Shown here one piece after another: positions 17,334-25,960 of a stretch of DNA of 64,000 nt. Source of the DNA: Morganella morganii H1r (GTDB lineage Bacteria; Pseudomonadota; Gammaproteobacteria; Enterobacterales; Enterobacteriaceae); NCBI RefSeq assembly GCF_000633515.1, contig NZ_AYMP01000014.1, positions 186,001-250,000 of the forward strand, given 5' to 3'. How positions within the stretch are numbered: the first letter of the stretch is position 1; every line of letters starts with the position of its first letter. The notes beneath the pieces were generated by a model. The model had not been told where the DNA came from, ran no database searches, and was given only the letters and a program-made list of their open reading frames with translations. Both the position numbers and the translations under genes were made by a program.

Positions 17334-18122
17334 ATGTATCCGGTGATGAAATGGGCACTGGTGCCCCTGTTACTGTTGTTGTGCCTGATTACCGGGTCTC
17401 TGCTGGCGTTACTGTTTCAGGTAACGCCGGCACTGCTGACTCAGCTGATTACCGACCCTGAATTTCATTTTGCGGTGCTGATGTCACTGGCGACCTCACT
17501 GACATCGCTGGTGCTGGCATTTCTGATCGCTGTACCGGCCGCCTGGGTGATGGTGCGGGGGGATTTCCCCGGCAGGCGGGTGGCGGATGCGCTGTTTGAT
17601 ATCCCGCTGGTCACACCGCCGCTGGTGATTGGTATCGGGCTGTTACTGCTGCTGGGCAGTCAGGGCCCGCTGGCCGGGATTTTTCCGCAATTGGGGCGCT
17701 GGCTGTTTTCTCCGCTGGGTGTGATTATCGCCCAGACCTATGTCGCGTCAGCGGTGCTGTACCGTTCGGCGCAGGGGGCGTTTGCCTCAGTGGATCCGGC
17801 TTATGTCCGCACAGCAATGAATCTCGGGCTGACCCCCGGAAAAACCCTGTTGCTGGCGGAAATCCCGTTATGCCTGCAGGGATTGCTGAGCGGCGGGATC
17901 CTCGCCTATTCCCGGGCGCTGGGGGAGTTCGGCGCCACACTGATGCTGGCCGGTGCCACCCGCTTTAAAACCGAAACCCTGCCCATGGCAATTTATCTTA
18001 ATATTGCCAGCGGTGATTTTTCACTCGCGCTCGGCTGTGCACTGATCCTGATGGCACTGGCGATTGTTCTGCTGGTCGCATTGCACCGGCTGAAAAGGCA
18101 ACCTTCACATGCTGCACGTTGA
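17334..18122 (+). CDS. ABC transporter permease (ModB-like)
   Basis: Inner-membrane permease of 262 residues with about six helices. The cytoplasmic EAA loop that contacts the ATPase is visible as YVRTAMNLGLTPGKTLLLAEIPL, followed by SRALGEFGATLMLAG, a strong ModB/CysT signature. It starts 14 bp after the binding protein gene and overlaps the ATPase gene by 14 bp, so the three are one operon. Confidence 0.9.
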   Translation: MYPVMKWALVPLLLLLCLITGSLLALLFQVTPALLTQLITDPEFHFAVLMSLATSLTSLVLAFLIAVPAAWVMVRGDFPGRRVADALFDIPLVTPPLVIGIGLLLLLGSQGPLAGIFPQLGRWLFSPLGVIIAQTYVASAVLYRSAQGAFASVDPAYVRTAMNLGLTPGKTLLLAEIPLCLQGLLSGGILAYSRALGEFGATLMLAGATRFKTETLPMAIYLNIASGDFSLALGCALILMALAIVLLVALHRLKRQPSHAAR

Positions 18123-18732
18123 ACATCTGAGTGCAGGGATCCTGCAGGATCTCTCGCTGACACTGCCGCGCGGACAATGTACCGCGATCTGCGGCCCTTC
18201 CGGCAGCGGAAAAACCACATTACTGAACTGTATTGCCGGTTATCTGCCGTATCAGGGCACCATCCGGCTCGGGGATGTCCCCCTGGATCCGCTGCCGGTC
18301 TGGAAACGTCCCTGCCGTTATCTCAATCAGCGGTTGTGGCTGTTTCCGTGGCTGACGGTTATGGGTAATTTACGGCTTGCACAGTATGCCGCCGGGCTGA
18401 AGCGGGATAAATCACAGGCGATGGCACTGCTGGACAAAATGCAGGTCGCACACCTGGCGGCACGTTTTCCGCATCAGATTTCCGGAGGGGAACAGCAGCG
18501 GGTGGCACTTGCCCGCGCACTGATCTCACCGCCGGCATTGTTGCTGCTGGACGAACCGTTCTCCGGGCTGGACCGGGCGACCCGCAGACAGTTATGGCCG
18601 CAGATTAATCTGCTGAAAGAAGAAGGGATCACCACGATTCTGGTCACACATGAACCTGAAGAGGCAGAGGCACTGGCACAATACCATTTAGCAGCAGAAG
18701 GCGGAAAAATCCGGGGGACGGCAGGGGCTTGA
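18109..18732 (+). CDS. ABC transporter ATP-binding protein (ModC-like, short)
   Basis: ATPase of 207 residues: Walker A GPSGSGKTTLL (about 27-37), Q-loop region, signature ISGGEQQRVALARAL, Walker B LLLLDEPF and switch His in LVTHE. It ends soon after the switch region, so it lacks the C-terminal TOBE/molybdate-binding domain found in E. coli ModC (352 residues). Its start overlaps the permease gene by 14 bp. The missing domain means no regulatory oxyanion site on this subunit. Confidence 0.9.
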   Translation: MLHVEHLSAGILQDLSLTLPRGQCTAICGPSGSGKTTLLNCIAGYLPYQGTIRLGDVPLDPLPVWKRPCRYLNQRLWLFPWLTVMGNLRLAQYAAGLKRDKSQAMALLDKMQVAHLAARFPHQISGGEQQRVALARALISPPALLLLDEPFSGLDRATRRQLWPQINLLKEEGITTILVTHEPEEAEALAQYHLAAEGGKIRGTAGA

Positions 18733-18996
18733 GAGGGATAAAATCGTGACGTAATTGTGATATTTTTATTCTGCCCTCTTCAGTTAATGTAGATACCGGA
18801 GAGGGCGGTGATGGATTGTAATGAAGGGATGCTGTCTCAGGGTACACGGAGTGTATCCGGCTATAGTCACCGCTTTCTCTATTTCCCTGATTACATACTG
18901 ATACTGCTCTTAATCCGCCCTTTACCGGTGCGGCGGCGGCGTACAATATGCAAAAGTATCTTCCGTAACGTAAAAATACCATCACAAAGGTCTGCC

Positions 18997-19857
18997 ATGC
19001 TTAATATTATGCTGACATCCCTTTGGTTTTTATGGGGATTGTTACTGTATGCAGTGATAGCCGGACACGCATCGTGGCCTGTTTATTTAACGGGTATCGC
19101 CGCCGTCATCTGTGCTATTACGATTCTCCCGGAAAGGAAAAGGAAAAACGTCATGTTCGGTAAGAAAAAACAAGCAGATATCCCTGAAACGGCGCCGGTT
19201 GCGGCACCGTTGCAAAAAACCAGAGAAGAAGAGGAACGAAAAACGGCTGAACTCAGCGCACAGGCGAATGAAATTTCCCAGTTGCTGTCCGCGCGTGGTG
19301 AAGAGAAACAACGCCCGCCGGCATCGCTTGAATCCCGCCAGCCGACGGTTATCAGCAAAGAAACCCGCCTGACCGGTGATATCGAAATCAGCGGTAATCT
19401 GCAAATCTGGGGGAAAATCAAGGGACAAATCAAAGCCCGTTCCGGCTCGATCAGCATTATGCAGTCCGGTGTGGTTGAAGGGGATATTTTTGCCGAAACT
19501 CTGCTGATTGACGGCGTGCTGACCGGAACCTGTACAACCGAGCAGGTGGAAATTCTTGAGCACGGTGAACTTAACGGCGTCTGCCGGGCATCTAATTTCT
19601 CTATCCGCAAAGGCGGTACTTTTATCGGCCAGTCAGAGCCGTATGCCCCGGCAGGTAAAACCGCTGCAACGGTACAGACACCACCGTCCCGCCCGGAAAA
19701 TAATAAACCGGCAGCCGTGACTGAACGGAAGGTATCTGAAAAAGCAGACACTGCGGCAGAGAAATCACCGGAATCCGCTCCGGAATCCCCGTCACAGAAC
19801 GGCAACGGTAAAAACAAAGAACCGCAGAAAGTCCCGTCTGTCTTTAAGCGCGTGTAA
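18997..19857 (+). CDS. ccmA: Bactofilin (polymer-forming cytoskeletal protein)
   Basis: Protein of 286 residues. Two N-terminal membrane helices (about 5-22 and 25-42) are followed by a charged linker, a bactofilin beta-helix domain (about 120-230: LTGDIEISGNLQIWGKIKGQ, GVVEGDIFAETLLIDG, LTGTCTTEQVEILEHGELNG) and a long low-complexity Pro/Glu/Lys tail. It corresponds to CcmA of Proteus mirabilis, which affects cell shape and swarming. I chose ATG 18997 because AAAGG at 18986-18990 lies 6 nt upstream; the frame open from 18808 has no ribosome site. Confidence 0.85.
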   Translation: MLNIMLTSLWFLWGLLLYAVIAGHASWPVYLTGIAAVICAITILPERKRKNVMFGKKKQADIPETAPVAAPLQKTREEEERKTAELSAQANEISQLLSARGEEKQRPPASLESRQPTVISKETRLTGDIEISGNLQIWGKIKGQIKARSGSISIMQSGVVEGDIFAETLLIDGVLTGTCTTEQVEILEHGELNGVCRASNFSIRKGGTFIGQSEPYAPAGKTAATVQTPPSRPENNKPAAVTERKVSEKADTAAEKSPESAPESPSQNGNGKNKEPQKVPSVFKRV

Positions 19858-19924
19858 CCGCGCTGCCCTCACGTAAATCCGTTATACTTCTCCGGTAAAT
19901 TTTATGAATGAACCGGAGGAGTAT

Positions 19925-20479
19925 ATGCTTACCCTTGATACCCCGCGTCTGCATCTGCGTCCCTGGACGCCGGAAGATTATGCGCCGTTCCGCGCACTGA
20001 ATGCGGATCCGCAGGTGATGCGTTTTTTTCCGGCCTGTCTGAGTGCGGCAGAGAGTGATGCAATGGCGGATGAAATTATCCGCCGCTTTGAACGGCAGAA
20101 GGCATTCGGATTATGGGTGGCGGAAGAAAAAAGCAGCAGGGAATTTACCGGGTTTGTTGGTCTTAATATCCCGTCCGCGCCGTTTGATTTCAGTCCGTGT
20201 ACTGAAATCGGCTGGCGTCTGGCGAAACGCTTCCACGGTAAAGGCTATGCGACCGAAGCGGCAAATGCGGTGCTGCATCACGCCTTTATGACGCTGAATA
20301 TGCCGGAGATTGTCGCGTTTACCGCGAAGGTGAATCTGCCTTCCGAACGGGTGATGGTGAAGGCGGGGATGCAGTATCAGCGGGCGTTTCTGCATCCGTC
20401 ACTGGAACAGGGGCATCCGTTACAGACGCATGTACTGTATAAGATCACACAGGCGGATTACCGCGCGCGTCAGTCCTGA
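19925..20479 (+). CDS. GNAT acetyltransferase (RimJ/RimL type)
   Basis: Acetyltransferase of 184 residues. The N-terminal LDTPRLHLRPWTPEDYAPF and the segment GWRLAKRFHGKGYATEAANAVLHHAF, which contains the acetyl-CoA pyrophosphate loop, are typical of the RimJ/RimL-like group. Substrate not predictable. ATG 19925 is preceded by GGAGGA at 19915-19920, so it is preferred over the in-frame ATG at 19904. The 3' end overlaps the convergent ygbA gene by 10 bp. Confidence 0.87.
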   Translation: MLTLDTPRLHLRPWTPEDYAPFRALNADPQVMRFFPACLSAAESDAMADEIIRRFERQKAFGLWVAEEKSSREFTGFVGLNIPSAPFDFSPCTEIGWRLAKRFHGKGYATEAANAVLHHAFMTLNMPEIVAFTAKVNLPSERVMVKAGMQYQRAFLHPSLEQGHPLQTHVLYKITQADYRARQS

Positions 20480-20826
20480 TTATTGCGGGGTGTGCGGCGG
20501 CGGGGAGGCAGAGGCGGTACCGGTTTTTTGTCATCAATGAGATGACGGACAGCCAGGATCGGGTGATGCCACAGCATACGCGGTCCGGCCCAGCGCATAA
20601 TCACTTTCATTTCTTCCCGCGGCTTTGGCTGATAACAGTGTACCGGGCACTGTTTACAGGCTGGTTTGTCTTCGCCGTAACGGCATTTTTCCAGCCGTTT
20701 CACCGCATAGGCCAGCAGATCACGGTAATGTTCCGGAGCATCTGCCGGTGCCGGATGGCGCTGTTCATACAGTTCCACCATACGGGTAACGGTTTTGATT
20801 TCCCGTAAAATACGTTTGCCGGCCAT
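20470..20826 (-). CDS. ygbA: YgbA family protein (nitrosative-stress associated)
   Basis: Protein of 118 residues matching YgbA (117 in E. coli; Pfam family named for a nitrous-oxide-stimulated promoter). Conserved features are LAYAVKRLEKCRYGEDKPACKQC with CPVHCY, giving four Cys that may bind a metal or iron-sulfur cluster, and PREEMKVIMRWAGPRML. In E. coli it is induced by nitric oxide through NsrR. It converges on the GNAT gene and overlaps it by 10 bp. Confidence 0.88.
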   Translation of the reverse strand: MAGKRILREIKTVTRMVELYEQRHPAPADAPEHYRDLLAYAVKRLEKCRYGEDKPACKQCPVHCYQPKPREEMKVIMRWAGPRMLWHHPILAVRHLIDDKKPVPPLPPRRRTPRNNQD

Positions 20827-20911
20827 CGGAAACTCCTCTTTCGTGCAGTAAAGCCCATAAATTTAAATACTGTGCTAAAAATTTGCTTTCTTTTTATTTA
20901 AAAATAAAATA

Positions 20912-20927
20912 CTGTATATGCATACAG
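20912..20927. promoter_or_regulatory. LexA (SOS) box of dinI
   Basis: CTGTATATGCATACAG matches the LexA consensus CTG-N10-CAG with complete dyad symmetry. It lies 18 bp ahead of the dinI start codon, so dinI is probably repressed by LexA and induced by DNA damage. Confidence 0.93.
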
Positions 20928-20945
20928 TTTACGGAGAGCAACATC

Positions 20946-21197
20946 ATGCGTATTGAAATTCTGTTAGATAAACGAAATGCAGTGCCTGCGCATCTTATCC
21001 AGTCCCTTGAAGTCCAGTTAAAACGCCGGATCCTGCCGTTATATCCGGATATGCAGTTCCGTATTGCGCAAAGCAGTCAGACCACGATTAACATCTCCGG
21101 CGTGAAATCCCCCGACGATAAACAGTCGCTGATGGATACTATTCAGACCATCTGGGAAGATGACAGCTGGATGGATGATGACAATACACCCTCATGA
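20946..21197 (+). CDS. dinI: DNA damage-inducible protein DinI
   Basis: Protein of 83 residues (E. coli DinI 81). It begins MRIEILLDKR and ends with the acidic tail TIQTIWEDDSWMDDD, which in DinI mimics DNA and lets the protein modulate RecA filaments. A LexA box sits just upstream and a terminator hairpin follows. I chose ATG 20946 (ribosome site GGAGAG) instead of the upstream 20883 frame start, which lies before the SOS box. Confidence 0.93.
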   Translation: MRIEILLDKRNAVPAHLIQSLEVQLKRRILPLYPDMQFRIAQSSQTTINISGVKSPDDKQSLMDTIQTIWEDDSWMDDDNTPS

Positions 21198-21217
21198 TTT
21201 TCTTCCTGTTACAGGAA

Positions 21218-21265
21218 ACGCTATCTCCCTGCTTTTGTGCCTTCAGGGGAGATAGCGGTTTTTTT
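21218..21265 (+). terminator. Terminator of dinI
   Basis: Inverted repeat CGCTATCTCCC / GGGGAGATAGCG followed by GTTTTTTT. Position and T-run fit an intrinsic terminator for dinI. Confidence 0.85.
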
Positions 21266-21272
21266 ACGCCAT

Positions 21273-21521
21273 TCAGTGATTGCAGATTTTCTCAGCTGAT
21301 GTGCTGAATCCCTCTTCAGTACCGATAAACTTCCCGCGTCCCGCCAGAAAACTGACCAGCGCTTTTGCATCCATATTCTCTGCCGAGCAGGTATGGAAGC
21401 GGGTCTCTTCGCCGAACGTGGCATGAATAGCCGCGATAAGTGATTCTGTGGTGTAATGCTTCCCGCTTTCAATAATCATATTCATGACTTCGTGGCCATG
21501 GACAGAGGCTTTCTCAGACAT
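21273..21521 (-). CDS. yecH: YecH family metal-binding protein
   Basis: Protein of 82 residues corresponding to E. coli YecH (DUF2492). It keeps HGHEVMNMIIESGKHYT, FGEETRFHTCSAENMDA, and the C-terminal KICNH; the His/Cys positions suggest metal binding. Single-gene unit. Function in the cell is not established. Confidence 0.9.
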   Translation of the reverse strand: MSEKASVHGHEVMNMIIESGKHYTTESLIAAIHATFGEETRFHTCSAENMDAKALVSFLAGRGKFIGTEEGFSTSAEKICNH

Positions 21522-21666
21522 AATAACTCCGGTCGGATAGTAAAGATGTAATTATTATGCATCTTTTGATGTGTAATAGATTGCGTCAGGTCAGATTATG
21601 GTGCGAAAGGGAGGGAGACATAAGATAACGCCCGTTAAAAAGGGCGTTATCTGACAAGGGGAGAAA

Positions 21667-21879
21667 CTACTGACACTCCGCTAAAATGCGCTGCATCTCA
21701 TCTTTAACGTGCAGTTTTTCTTTTTTCAGCCGGACGACATTGTCGTTGTAGCCTGCGCCGTTCGGGCCTTCAAGCTCGGCAATTTCATTATTTAACTGAT
21801 GATGTTTCAGATACAGTGCGGCAAAACGAGGATTTGAGTCTTTAAGCTGTGCTATAAGGGCTTGCTGATCAAGTGGCAT
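21667..21879 (-). CDS. YdcH family protein (DUF465)
   Basis: Small helical protein of 70 residues with the DUF465 pattern: NPRFAALYLKHHQLNNEIAELE, then VVRLKKEKLHVKDEM, an antiparallel helical hairpin. Function unknown. Preceded by GGAGG on its own strand. A symmetrical hairpin lies at 21624-21651 just beyond its end. Confidence 0.9.
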   Translation of the reverse strand: MPLDQQALIAQLKDSNPRFAALYLKHHQLNNEIAELEGPNGAGYNDNVVRLKKEKLHVKDEMQRILAECQ

Positions 21880-22202
21880 AGAACCTCCTGTTTGACGGGG
21901 AATACAGCTTTTTCAGTATAACAAACACACGCCGGAATGCATGGGTTGTATCGTTATATCCGTGATCGGAATGGCATAAATGGATCATGATTTATTGATG
22001 GGTTGATGGTACACCGGCAGAATTATTGGTTTAACGCACTGCTTATGGTAATTTGTCTGAGATTATATGCCGGTTTGTAAGAATATTCTGTGTTTTACTC
22101 TGGCAGTGAACTAAAGATTATTATAATGTTCTTAATAGTCAGCATGAAGATTATGAGACGATTTCATAATCAAATGGACTTATAAAACAAGGTAATTATT
22201 TG
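21880..22202. other. Intergenic region ahead of ecotin
   Basis: About 320 bp with divergent promoters for ydcH and eco. The half next to eco is AT-rich. I see no open frame or clear regulator site. Confidence 0.4.
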
Positions 22203-22727
22203 ATGAAAAAATTGATCCTTCCTGTTATGGCCATGTTCGCCGCCGCCGGCGCTTATGCTGAAGAAGCAAAAACCGCTGATATGGAGCCGCTGAAGATTGT
22301 GAAAACCGACAATGGCATGAGTGAGCTGAAACATTTCCCGCAGGCTGCGTCAGGTCAGGTTCGCCATGTGATTGCCGTAGAGCCGAAAGCCGATGAAGGT
22401 CAGTACAAAATCGAACTGGTTGTTGGTAAAAAACAGATGGTGGACTGTAACCGCCAGTGGTTCGGCGGTACGCTGACACAGAAAACCGTTGATGGTTTCG
22501 GTTATGACTATTATGAGGCCGGCGACTTAACCGGGCCGATGTCCACCATGATGGGTTGCCTCAATAATGAAAAACATGAAGCGTTTGTCAGCGCTAACCT
22601 GGGTGACGAAGCCTTTGTCCGTTACAACAGCCGCCTGCCGGTTGTGGTGTATGCCCCGAAAGATGTGGAAGTAAAATACCGTATCTGGAGCACGGATAAC
22701 CAACTGCTGGATGCACCGGCAAAATAA
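22203..22727 (+). CDS. eco: Ecotin, periplasmic serine protease inhibitor
   Basis: Periplasmic inhibitor of 174 residues with a signal peptide (cleavage after AYA). Mature ecotin inhibits chymotrypsin-fold proteases as a dimer. The reactive-site loop is seen in STMMGC, where the Met of MM serves as P1 as in E. coli; the Cys pair (MVDCNRQ and MGCLNN) gives the conserved disulfide. ATG 22203 is used rather than TTG 22200. A terminator follows. Confidence 0.94.
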   Translation: MKKLILPVMAMFAAAGAYAEEAKTADMEPLKIVKTDNGMSELKHFPQAASGQVRHVIAVEPKADEGQYKIELVVGKKQMVDCNRQWFGGTLTQKTVDGFGYDYYEAGDLTGPMSTMMGCLNNEKHEAFVSANLGDEAFVRYNSRLPVVVYAPKDVEVKYRIWSTDNQLLDAPAK

Positions 22728-22749
22728 TCCGTTAATATCTGACATATAA

Positions 22750-22774
22750 AACACGGCATCCGCCGTGTTTTTTT
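22750..22774 (+). terminator. Terminator of ecotin gene
   Basis: Stem AACACGGC/GCCGTGTT with a four-base loop, then TTTTTT. Intrinsic terminator. Confidence 0.85.
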
Positions 22775-22859
22775 ATTCGGTTCTGTCATCATTTCGTCGT
22801 ACACTTAAAACCATACTGTTTACGGGCGTAATTGTCGTCTATCACTGAGGCTATTGATT

Positions 22860-23261
22860 ATGGAATTTCAGCCATCCCGCCAGATAGCAACCGCACTGCA
22901 ATGGGTTCTGAATATTGCATTGCTGATTTTAGGTGTGCTGCTGATTGTATTTATGGGAAAGGAAACACTGACGCTGATTAACCTGCTGTTTTCCCCGCAG
23001 GAGAAAACAACCTATCTGTTATTAGACAGTATCGTGACCTATTTCCTCTATTTTGAATTTATTGCCTTAATTGTGAAATATTTTTCGTCGGGCTACCATT
23101 TCCCGCTGCGCTATTTTATCTATATCGGCATTACGGCGATGGTGCGCTTAATTATTGTCGATCATTCAGATGCCAATGCGACATTCCTGCATACCTTGTC
23201 AATACTGGCGCTGACCGTGGCGTTATATCTGGCAAATACCGATAAGCTTAAACGCAGCTGA
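22860..23261 (+). CDS. psiE: PsiE-family membrane protein
   Basis: Membrane protein of 133 residues (E. coli PsiE 136) with four helices and the very conserved block [20 protein letters not shown] followed by [18 protein letters not shown]. In E. coli it is induced by phosphate starvation; its activity is unknown. ATG 22860 with GAGG 9 nt upstream is preferred over TTG 22854. Confidence 0.93.
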   Translation: MEFQPSRQIATALQWVLNIALLILGVLLIVFMGKETLTLINLLFSPQEKTTYLLLDSIVTYFLYFEFIALIVKYFSSGYHFPLRYFIYIGITAMVRLIIVDHSDANATFLHTLSILALTVALYLANTDKLKRS

Positions 23262-23310
23262 AATAGCATGCCCCGCAGTGATGCGGGGCAGAATAAACAG
23301 ATAAACGTGT

Positions 23311-23748
23311 TCAGCGGATAACCATCACCGACGTTTTGGCGTGACGGACAATCGTTGCTGCGGTAGAGCCGAGCAGGAATGTTGCCGCACCCGGGCGGTG
23401 AGAGCCCATCAGAATCAGGTCGGCGTTAATCTCTTTGGCATAAGAGAGAATTTCGTTTTTGGCTGATCCGATAGCCGCGTGCAGGGTGTACTGACTTTCC
23501 TGCACGGCAATTCCTTTAATAATTTCTTTCAGTGCGGCAAGCGCCAGCTCAATGCGCTCTCCGGATTCCCGCATACTGACCGGCATTGAGGCGTATTCCA
23601 CGCCAAAGAACATTTCCACGTTAGGGATAACGGTGAAGAAATGGATCTTCGGATTATCAATTTTCGCCAGTGCCTCCACATGGGGCAGCATTTTGTCTGT
23701 CAGGTCATCTTCAAGAATATCAATCGGAACCAGAATCGTGTTGTACAT
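23311..23748 (-). CDS. Universal stress protein, UspF/UspG type
   Basis: Cytoplasmic protein of 145 residues with one Usp domain. The N-terminal TILVPIDI strand and the ATP-binding signature GSHRPGAATFLLGSTAATIV are present. It is a paralogue of the gene at 57045-57479. The start MYNTILVPID is preceded by GGAGG. A Fur-like site lies 208 bp upstream, closer to the opposite gene. Confidence 0.9.
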   Translation of the reverse strand: MYNTILVPIDILEDDLTDKMLPHVEALAKIDNPKIHFFTVIPNVEMFFGVEYASMPVSMRESGERIELALAALKEIIKGIAVQESQYTLHAAIGSAKNEILSYAKEINADLILMGSHRPGAATFLLGSTAATIVRHAKTSVMVIR

Positions 23749-23955
23749 AGAGCCTCCTGTTAACTGAAATCGGTCTCAGTATGACAAAAAATGGCAGTGT
23801 ATGTTGTGATCATGACGGCAGCTTATTTAATTTGTGAAATGAAAATAACTATCGTTTATTTTTATTATTAACAATAATAAAAAGGAGAGCGTGAATTAAA
23901 GAAAATAATGCTAACGCAATCAGAGAAGGCGAATGAAAGAAGGCGTTTTAAAAGC

Positions 23956-23974
23956 GATAAGAATAATGATTATC
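23956..23974. promoter_or_regulatory. Fur-like box
   Basis: GATAAGAATAATGATTATC matches the 19-bp Fur consensus at 16 positions by eye. It lies in the 447-bp gap between the divergent uspF-like gene and the cation diffusion facilitator gene, 222 bp before the latter's start. Which gene it serves is unclear. Confidence 0.6.
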
Positions 23975-24195
23975 AGTTGTAAAAATCAAATAAAATCATA
24001 AAATTGGAGACGCGAAAAAAAGGTTGTGGCATACTGAGGATGCTGAATTAATATTCTGCTTTAACCTGATTAATTGTAATTCTTTATTTCCTGTTCAGAA
24101 AGAACGGCATTGAACCGTTTGCTGAACTATAATGATTACGATCCACAGCAAATATTTGCTTTGTATTAACCACAAAAATAATGTGGAATTAAATT

Positions 24196-25143
24196 ATGTC
24201 TAATATACCTGCACAGGCGGATGAAACCGCAGAAAACAGCGCGGATATCAGCCGTGAGATAAAATTCGCAGCCGCGAAAAAAAGCACCTGGGTCAGTGTC
24301 TGGGTGAATACCCTGTTGTCCGCATGGCAGATAGTGGCGGGGATTTTCTCGCACTCACAGGGTCTGATTGCTGACGGGGTTCATACACTGTCTGACCTTA
24401 TCGCTGATTTTGTGGTGCTGATTGCTAACCGCGGCAGCCGTAAAGCGCCGGATGAGGAACACCCTTACGGTCATTTCCGTTATGAGAACGTGGCGTCGCT
24501 GGTGCTGGGCGTGCTGCTGCTGCTGGTCAGCGGCGGTATGCTGTGGACCGCCGGTTCACGGATTATGTCGCCGGAAACCATTCCGGAAGTACACTCGCTG
24601 GCGCTGTATGTCGCGCTGCTGGCGTTGCTGGCGAAAGAGGGTCTGTTCCGCTATATGCTGCATGTGGCGCGCAAAGTAAAATCCAATATGCTGGAAGCCA
24701 ATGCCTGGCATGCCCGTTCAGATGCGGCATCATCGCTGGTGGTGGCCATCGGTATCACCGGCAGTCTGCTGGGGTACAAAATTCTGGATCCGATTGCCGC
24801 GCTGGTGGTCGGGCTGTTTATTCTGCGCATGGGGGTGAAATTTACCCTGCAGTCTCTCCAGGATTTAATGGATCGCGGTGCGGATGAAGAAACCGTTGCC
24901 AGAATCACGCAGTCTGTAATGGAAACCCCGGGGGTGGAAGGGGTTCATGATCTGAAAACCCGTAAGTCCGGCGATTATCTGCTGGTGGATGTCCATATTG
25001 AAATTGATGAAAATCTGACGGTTAAAGAAGGCCATGATATCGCTATTGCAGCGGAAATGAATATCCGCCGTGATCCGCAGGTGCTGAGTGTGATGACGCA
25101 TATTGATCCCGCTCAGTCCGTCCGGGCCGGGCTGACAACCTGA
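24196..25143 (+). CDS. Cation diffusion facilitator (CDF) metal exporter
   Basis: Inner-membrane exporter of 315 residues with six helices and a C-terminal metal-sensing domain (about 225-305). The first metal site is in IADGVHTLSDLIAD and the second in NAWHARSDAAS. It is in the iron/manganese-type branch of the family (resembling MamB/FieF-like proteins) by the Asp-His arrangement, but it is not a close FieF orthologue. The upstream gap contains a strong Fur-like box. A hairpin (TGTTACGGA/TCCGTAACA) follows the gene. Probable role is efflux of divalent metal, with iron or manganese favoured by context. Confidence 0.87.
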   Translation: MSNIPAQADETAENSADISREIKFAAAKKSTWVSVWVNTLLSAWQIVAGIFSHSQGLIADGVHTLSDLIADFVVLIANRGSRKAPDEEHPYGHFRYENVASLVLGVLLLLVSGGMLWTAGSRIMSPETIPEVHSLALYVALLALLAKEGLFRYMLHVARKVKSNMLEANAWHARSDAASSLVVAIGITGSLLGYKILDPIAALVVGLFILRMGVKFTLQSLQDLMDRGADEETVARITQSVMETPGVEGVHDLKTRKSGDYLLVDVHIEIDENLTVKEGHDIAIAAEMNIRRDPQVLSVMTHIDPAQSVRAGLTT

Positions 25144-25165
25144 TTATTATCTCTGATGGTGTGAC

Positions 25166-25205
25166 TGTTACGGATCTTTATCCGTAACAGTTGCCGGTCT
25201 TTTTA
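25166..25205 (+). terminator. Terminator of the CDF gene
   Basis: Stem TGTTACGGATC..TCCGTAACA, followed after about 8 bases by CTTTTTAT. Plausible intrinsic terminator, slightly separated T-run. Confidence 0.5.
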
Positions 25206-25610
25206 TAAAGAACTGCGGGAAAGGCGGATAAACCGGCCCTGTTTATCCCGGTGAAGCGAATAGAGTGCTTTTTTATCCCGTGCGGATAACCAGATCTCAT
25301 CCTGTCCCTGATCCTGCGTCCGGTAAAGATAATAACCGGCATTATTCAGGTAATTTTTCAGTGGGGTACAATCCCGGGCATCATGAAAAACAACACTGCT
25401 CATCTCAGAAATTGTCCCTGCTGTCGGGATATATTCAAACTGATAATTTTCCGAGATCCGCGGGGCATTGCGTATCCCGCTGTCTGTGTACATATAATAA
25501 CGGTAAGTATCGGATTCATGATAAATAATGCGTCCTGTTTCATGAAAAAACAGAAATAAGCCAAACAGCAAAACAGGAATACAAAGAAGTGATAATCTGA
25601 TTTTTTTCAT
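25203..25610 (-). CDS. Unrecognised membrane-anchored protein
   Basis: Protein of 135 residues with one N-terminal membrane helix (about 5-25, LSLLCIPVLLFGLFLFF) and a soluble domain that would face the periplasm. I do not recognise it. ATG 25610 is chosen; the frame open to 25682 runs into the direct repeat upstream. It lies just outside the first 239-bp repeat, beyond the effector/immunity pair, so it might be an additional immunity protein. That is a guess from position and topology. Confidence 0.6.
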   Translation of the reverse strand: MKKIRLSLLCIPVLLFGLFLFFHETGRIIYHESDTYRYYMYTDSGIRNAPRISENYQFEYIPTAGTISEMSSVVFHDARDCTPLKNYLNNAGYYLYRTQDQGQDEIWLSARDKKALYSLHRDKQGRFIRLSRSSL

Positions 25611-25646
25611 GCGCTGACCTTCAATACTCTGTCTGTATTTTTCCTG

Positions 25647-25885
25647 AATATCCGTATTCCGGAACAGTGTGCTACAGATCAAACGATATCAGCGATGGAT
25701 ACTATCGTATTTATCTGATAATTATGGAAATTAATAATTATCTGAAAGGGGTGTAAATAGCAGAAACAGCAGATTATCCGGCAAAAATAATCTGCTGTGT
25801 GTGGTCGGGATAATTACTGTTGCAGCGCCTGCGGATTGACGCAATTCTGACTGACATTCCCTTTCAGGGCGCGGAGAATATTATC
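25647..25885. repeat. 239-bp direct repeat, copy 1 (with a 3' fragment of ghrB)
   Basis: Nearly identical to 26808-27046, at a constant offset of 1161 bp with roughly a dozen mismatches and no gap. The right-hand part (25813-25885) copies the last 24 codons or so of ghrB, after which similarity stops abruptly. The rest copies the DNA downstream of ghrB. The two copies bracket the DUF2778 gene and its small partner. Confidence 0.93.
25813..25885 (-). pseudogene. 3' fragment of ghrB inside the direct repeat
   Basis: About 73 bp identical or nearly so to the 3' end of ghrB, including its stop codon. It has no start and cannot make a product. It marks a duplication or an insertion by recombination at the end of ghrB. 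Confidence 0.88.
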
Positions 25886-25960
25886 AATAGTGAAAATGAA
25901 AAACATTTGCCGGCAGACATCACCTTTACTGTAAATAACACCCTGTACAGGTATATTTAC

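Noticed and set aside
18808-18996. Longer start for the bactofilin gene
   Set aside because: The added residues do not resemble the family, and the ribosome site supports 18997.
21624-21651. Terminator after ydcH
   Set aside because: A good stem, but no T-run on the minus strand; it may be only an RNA-stabilising hairpin.
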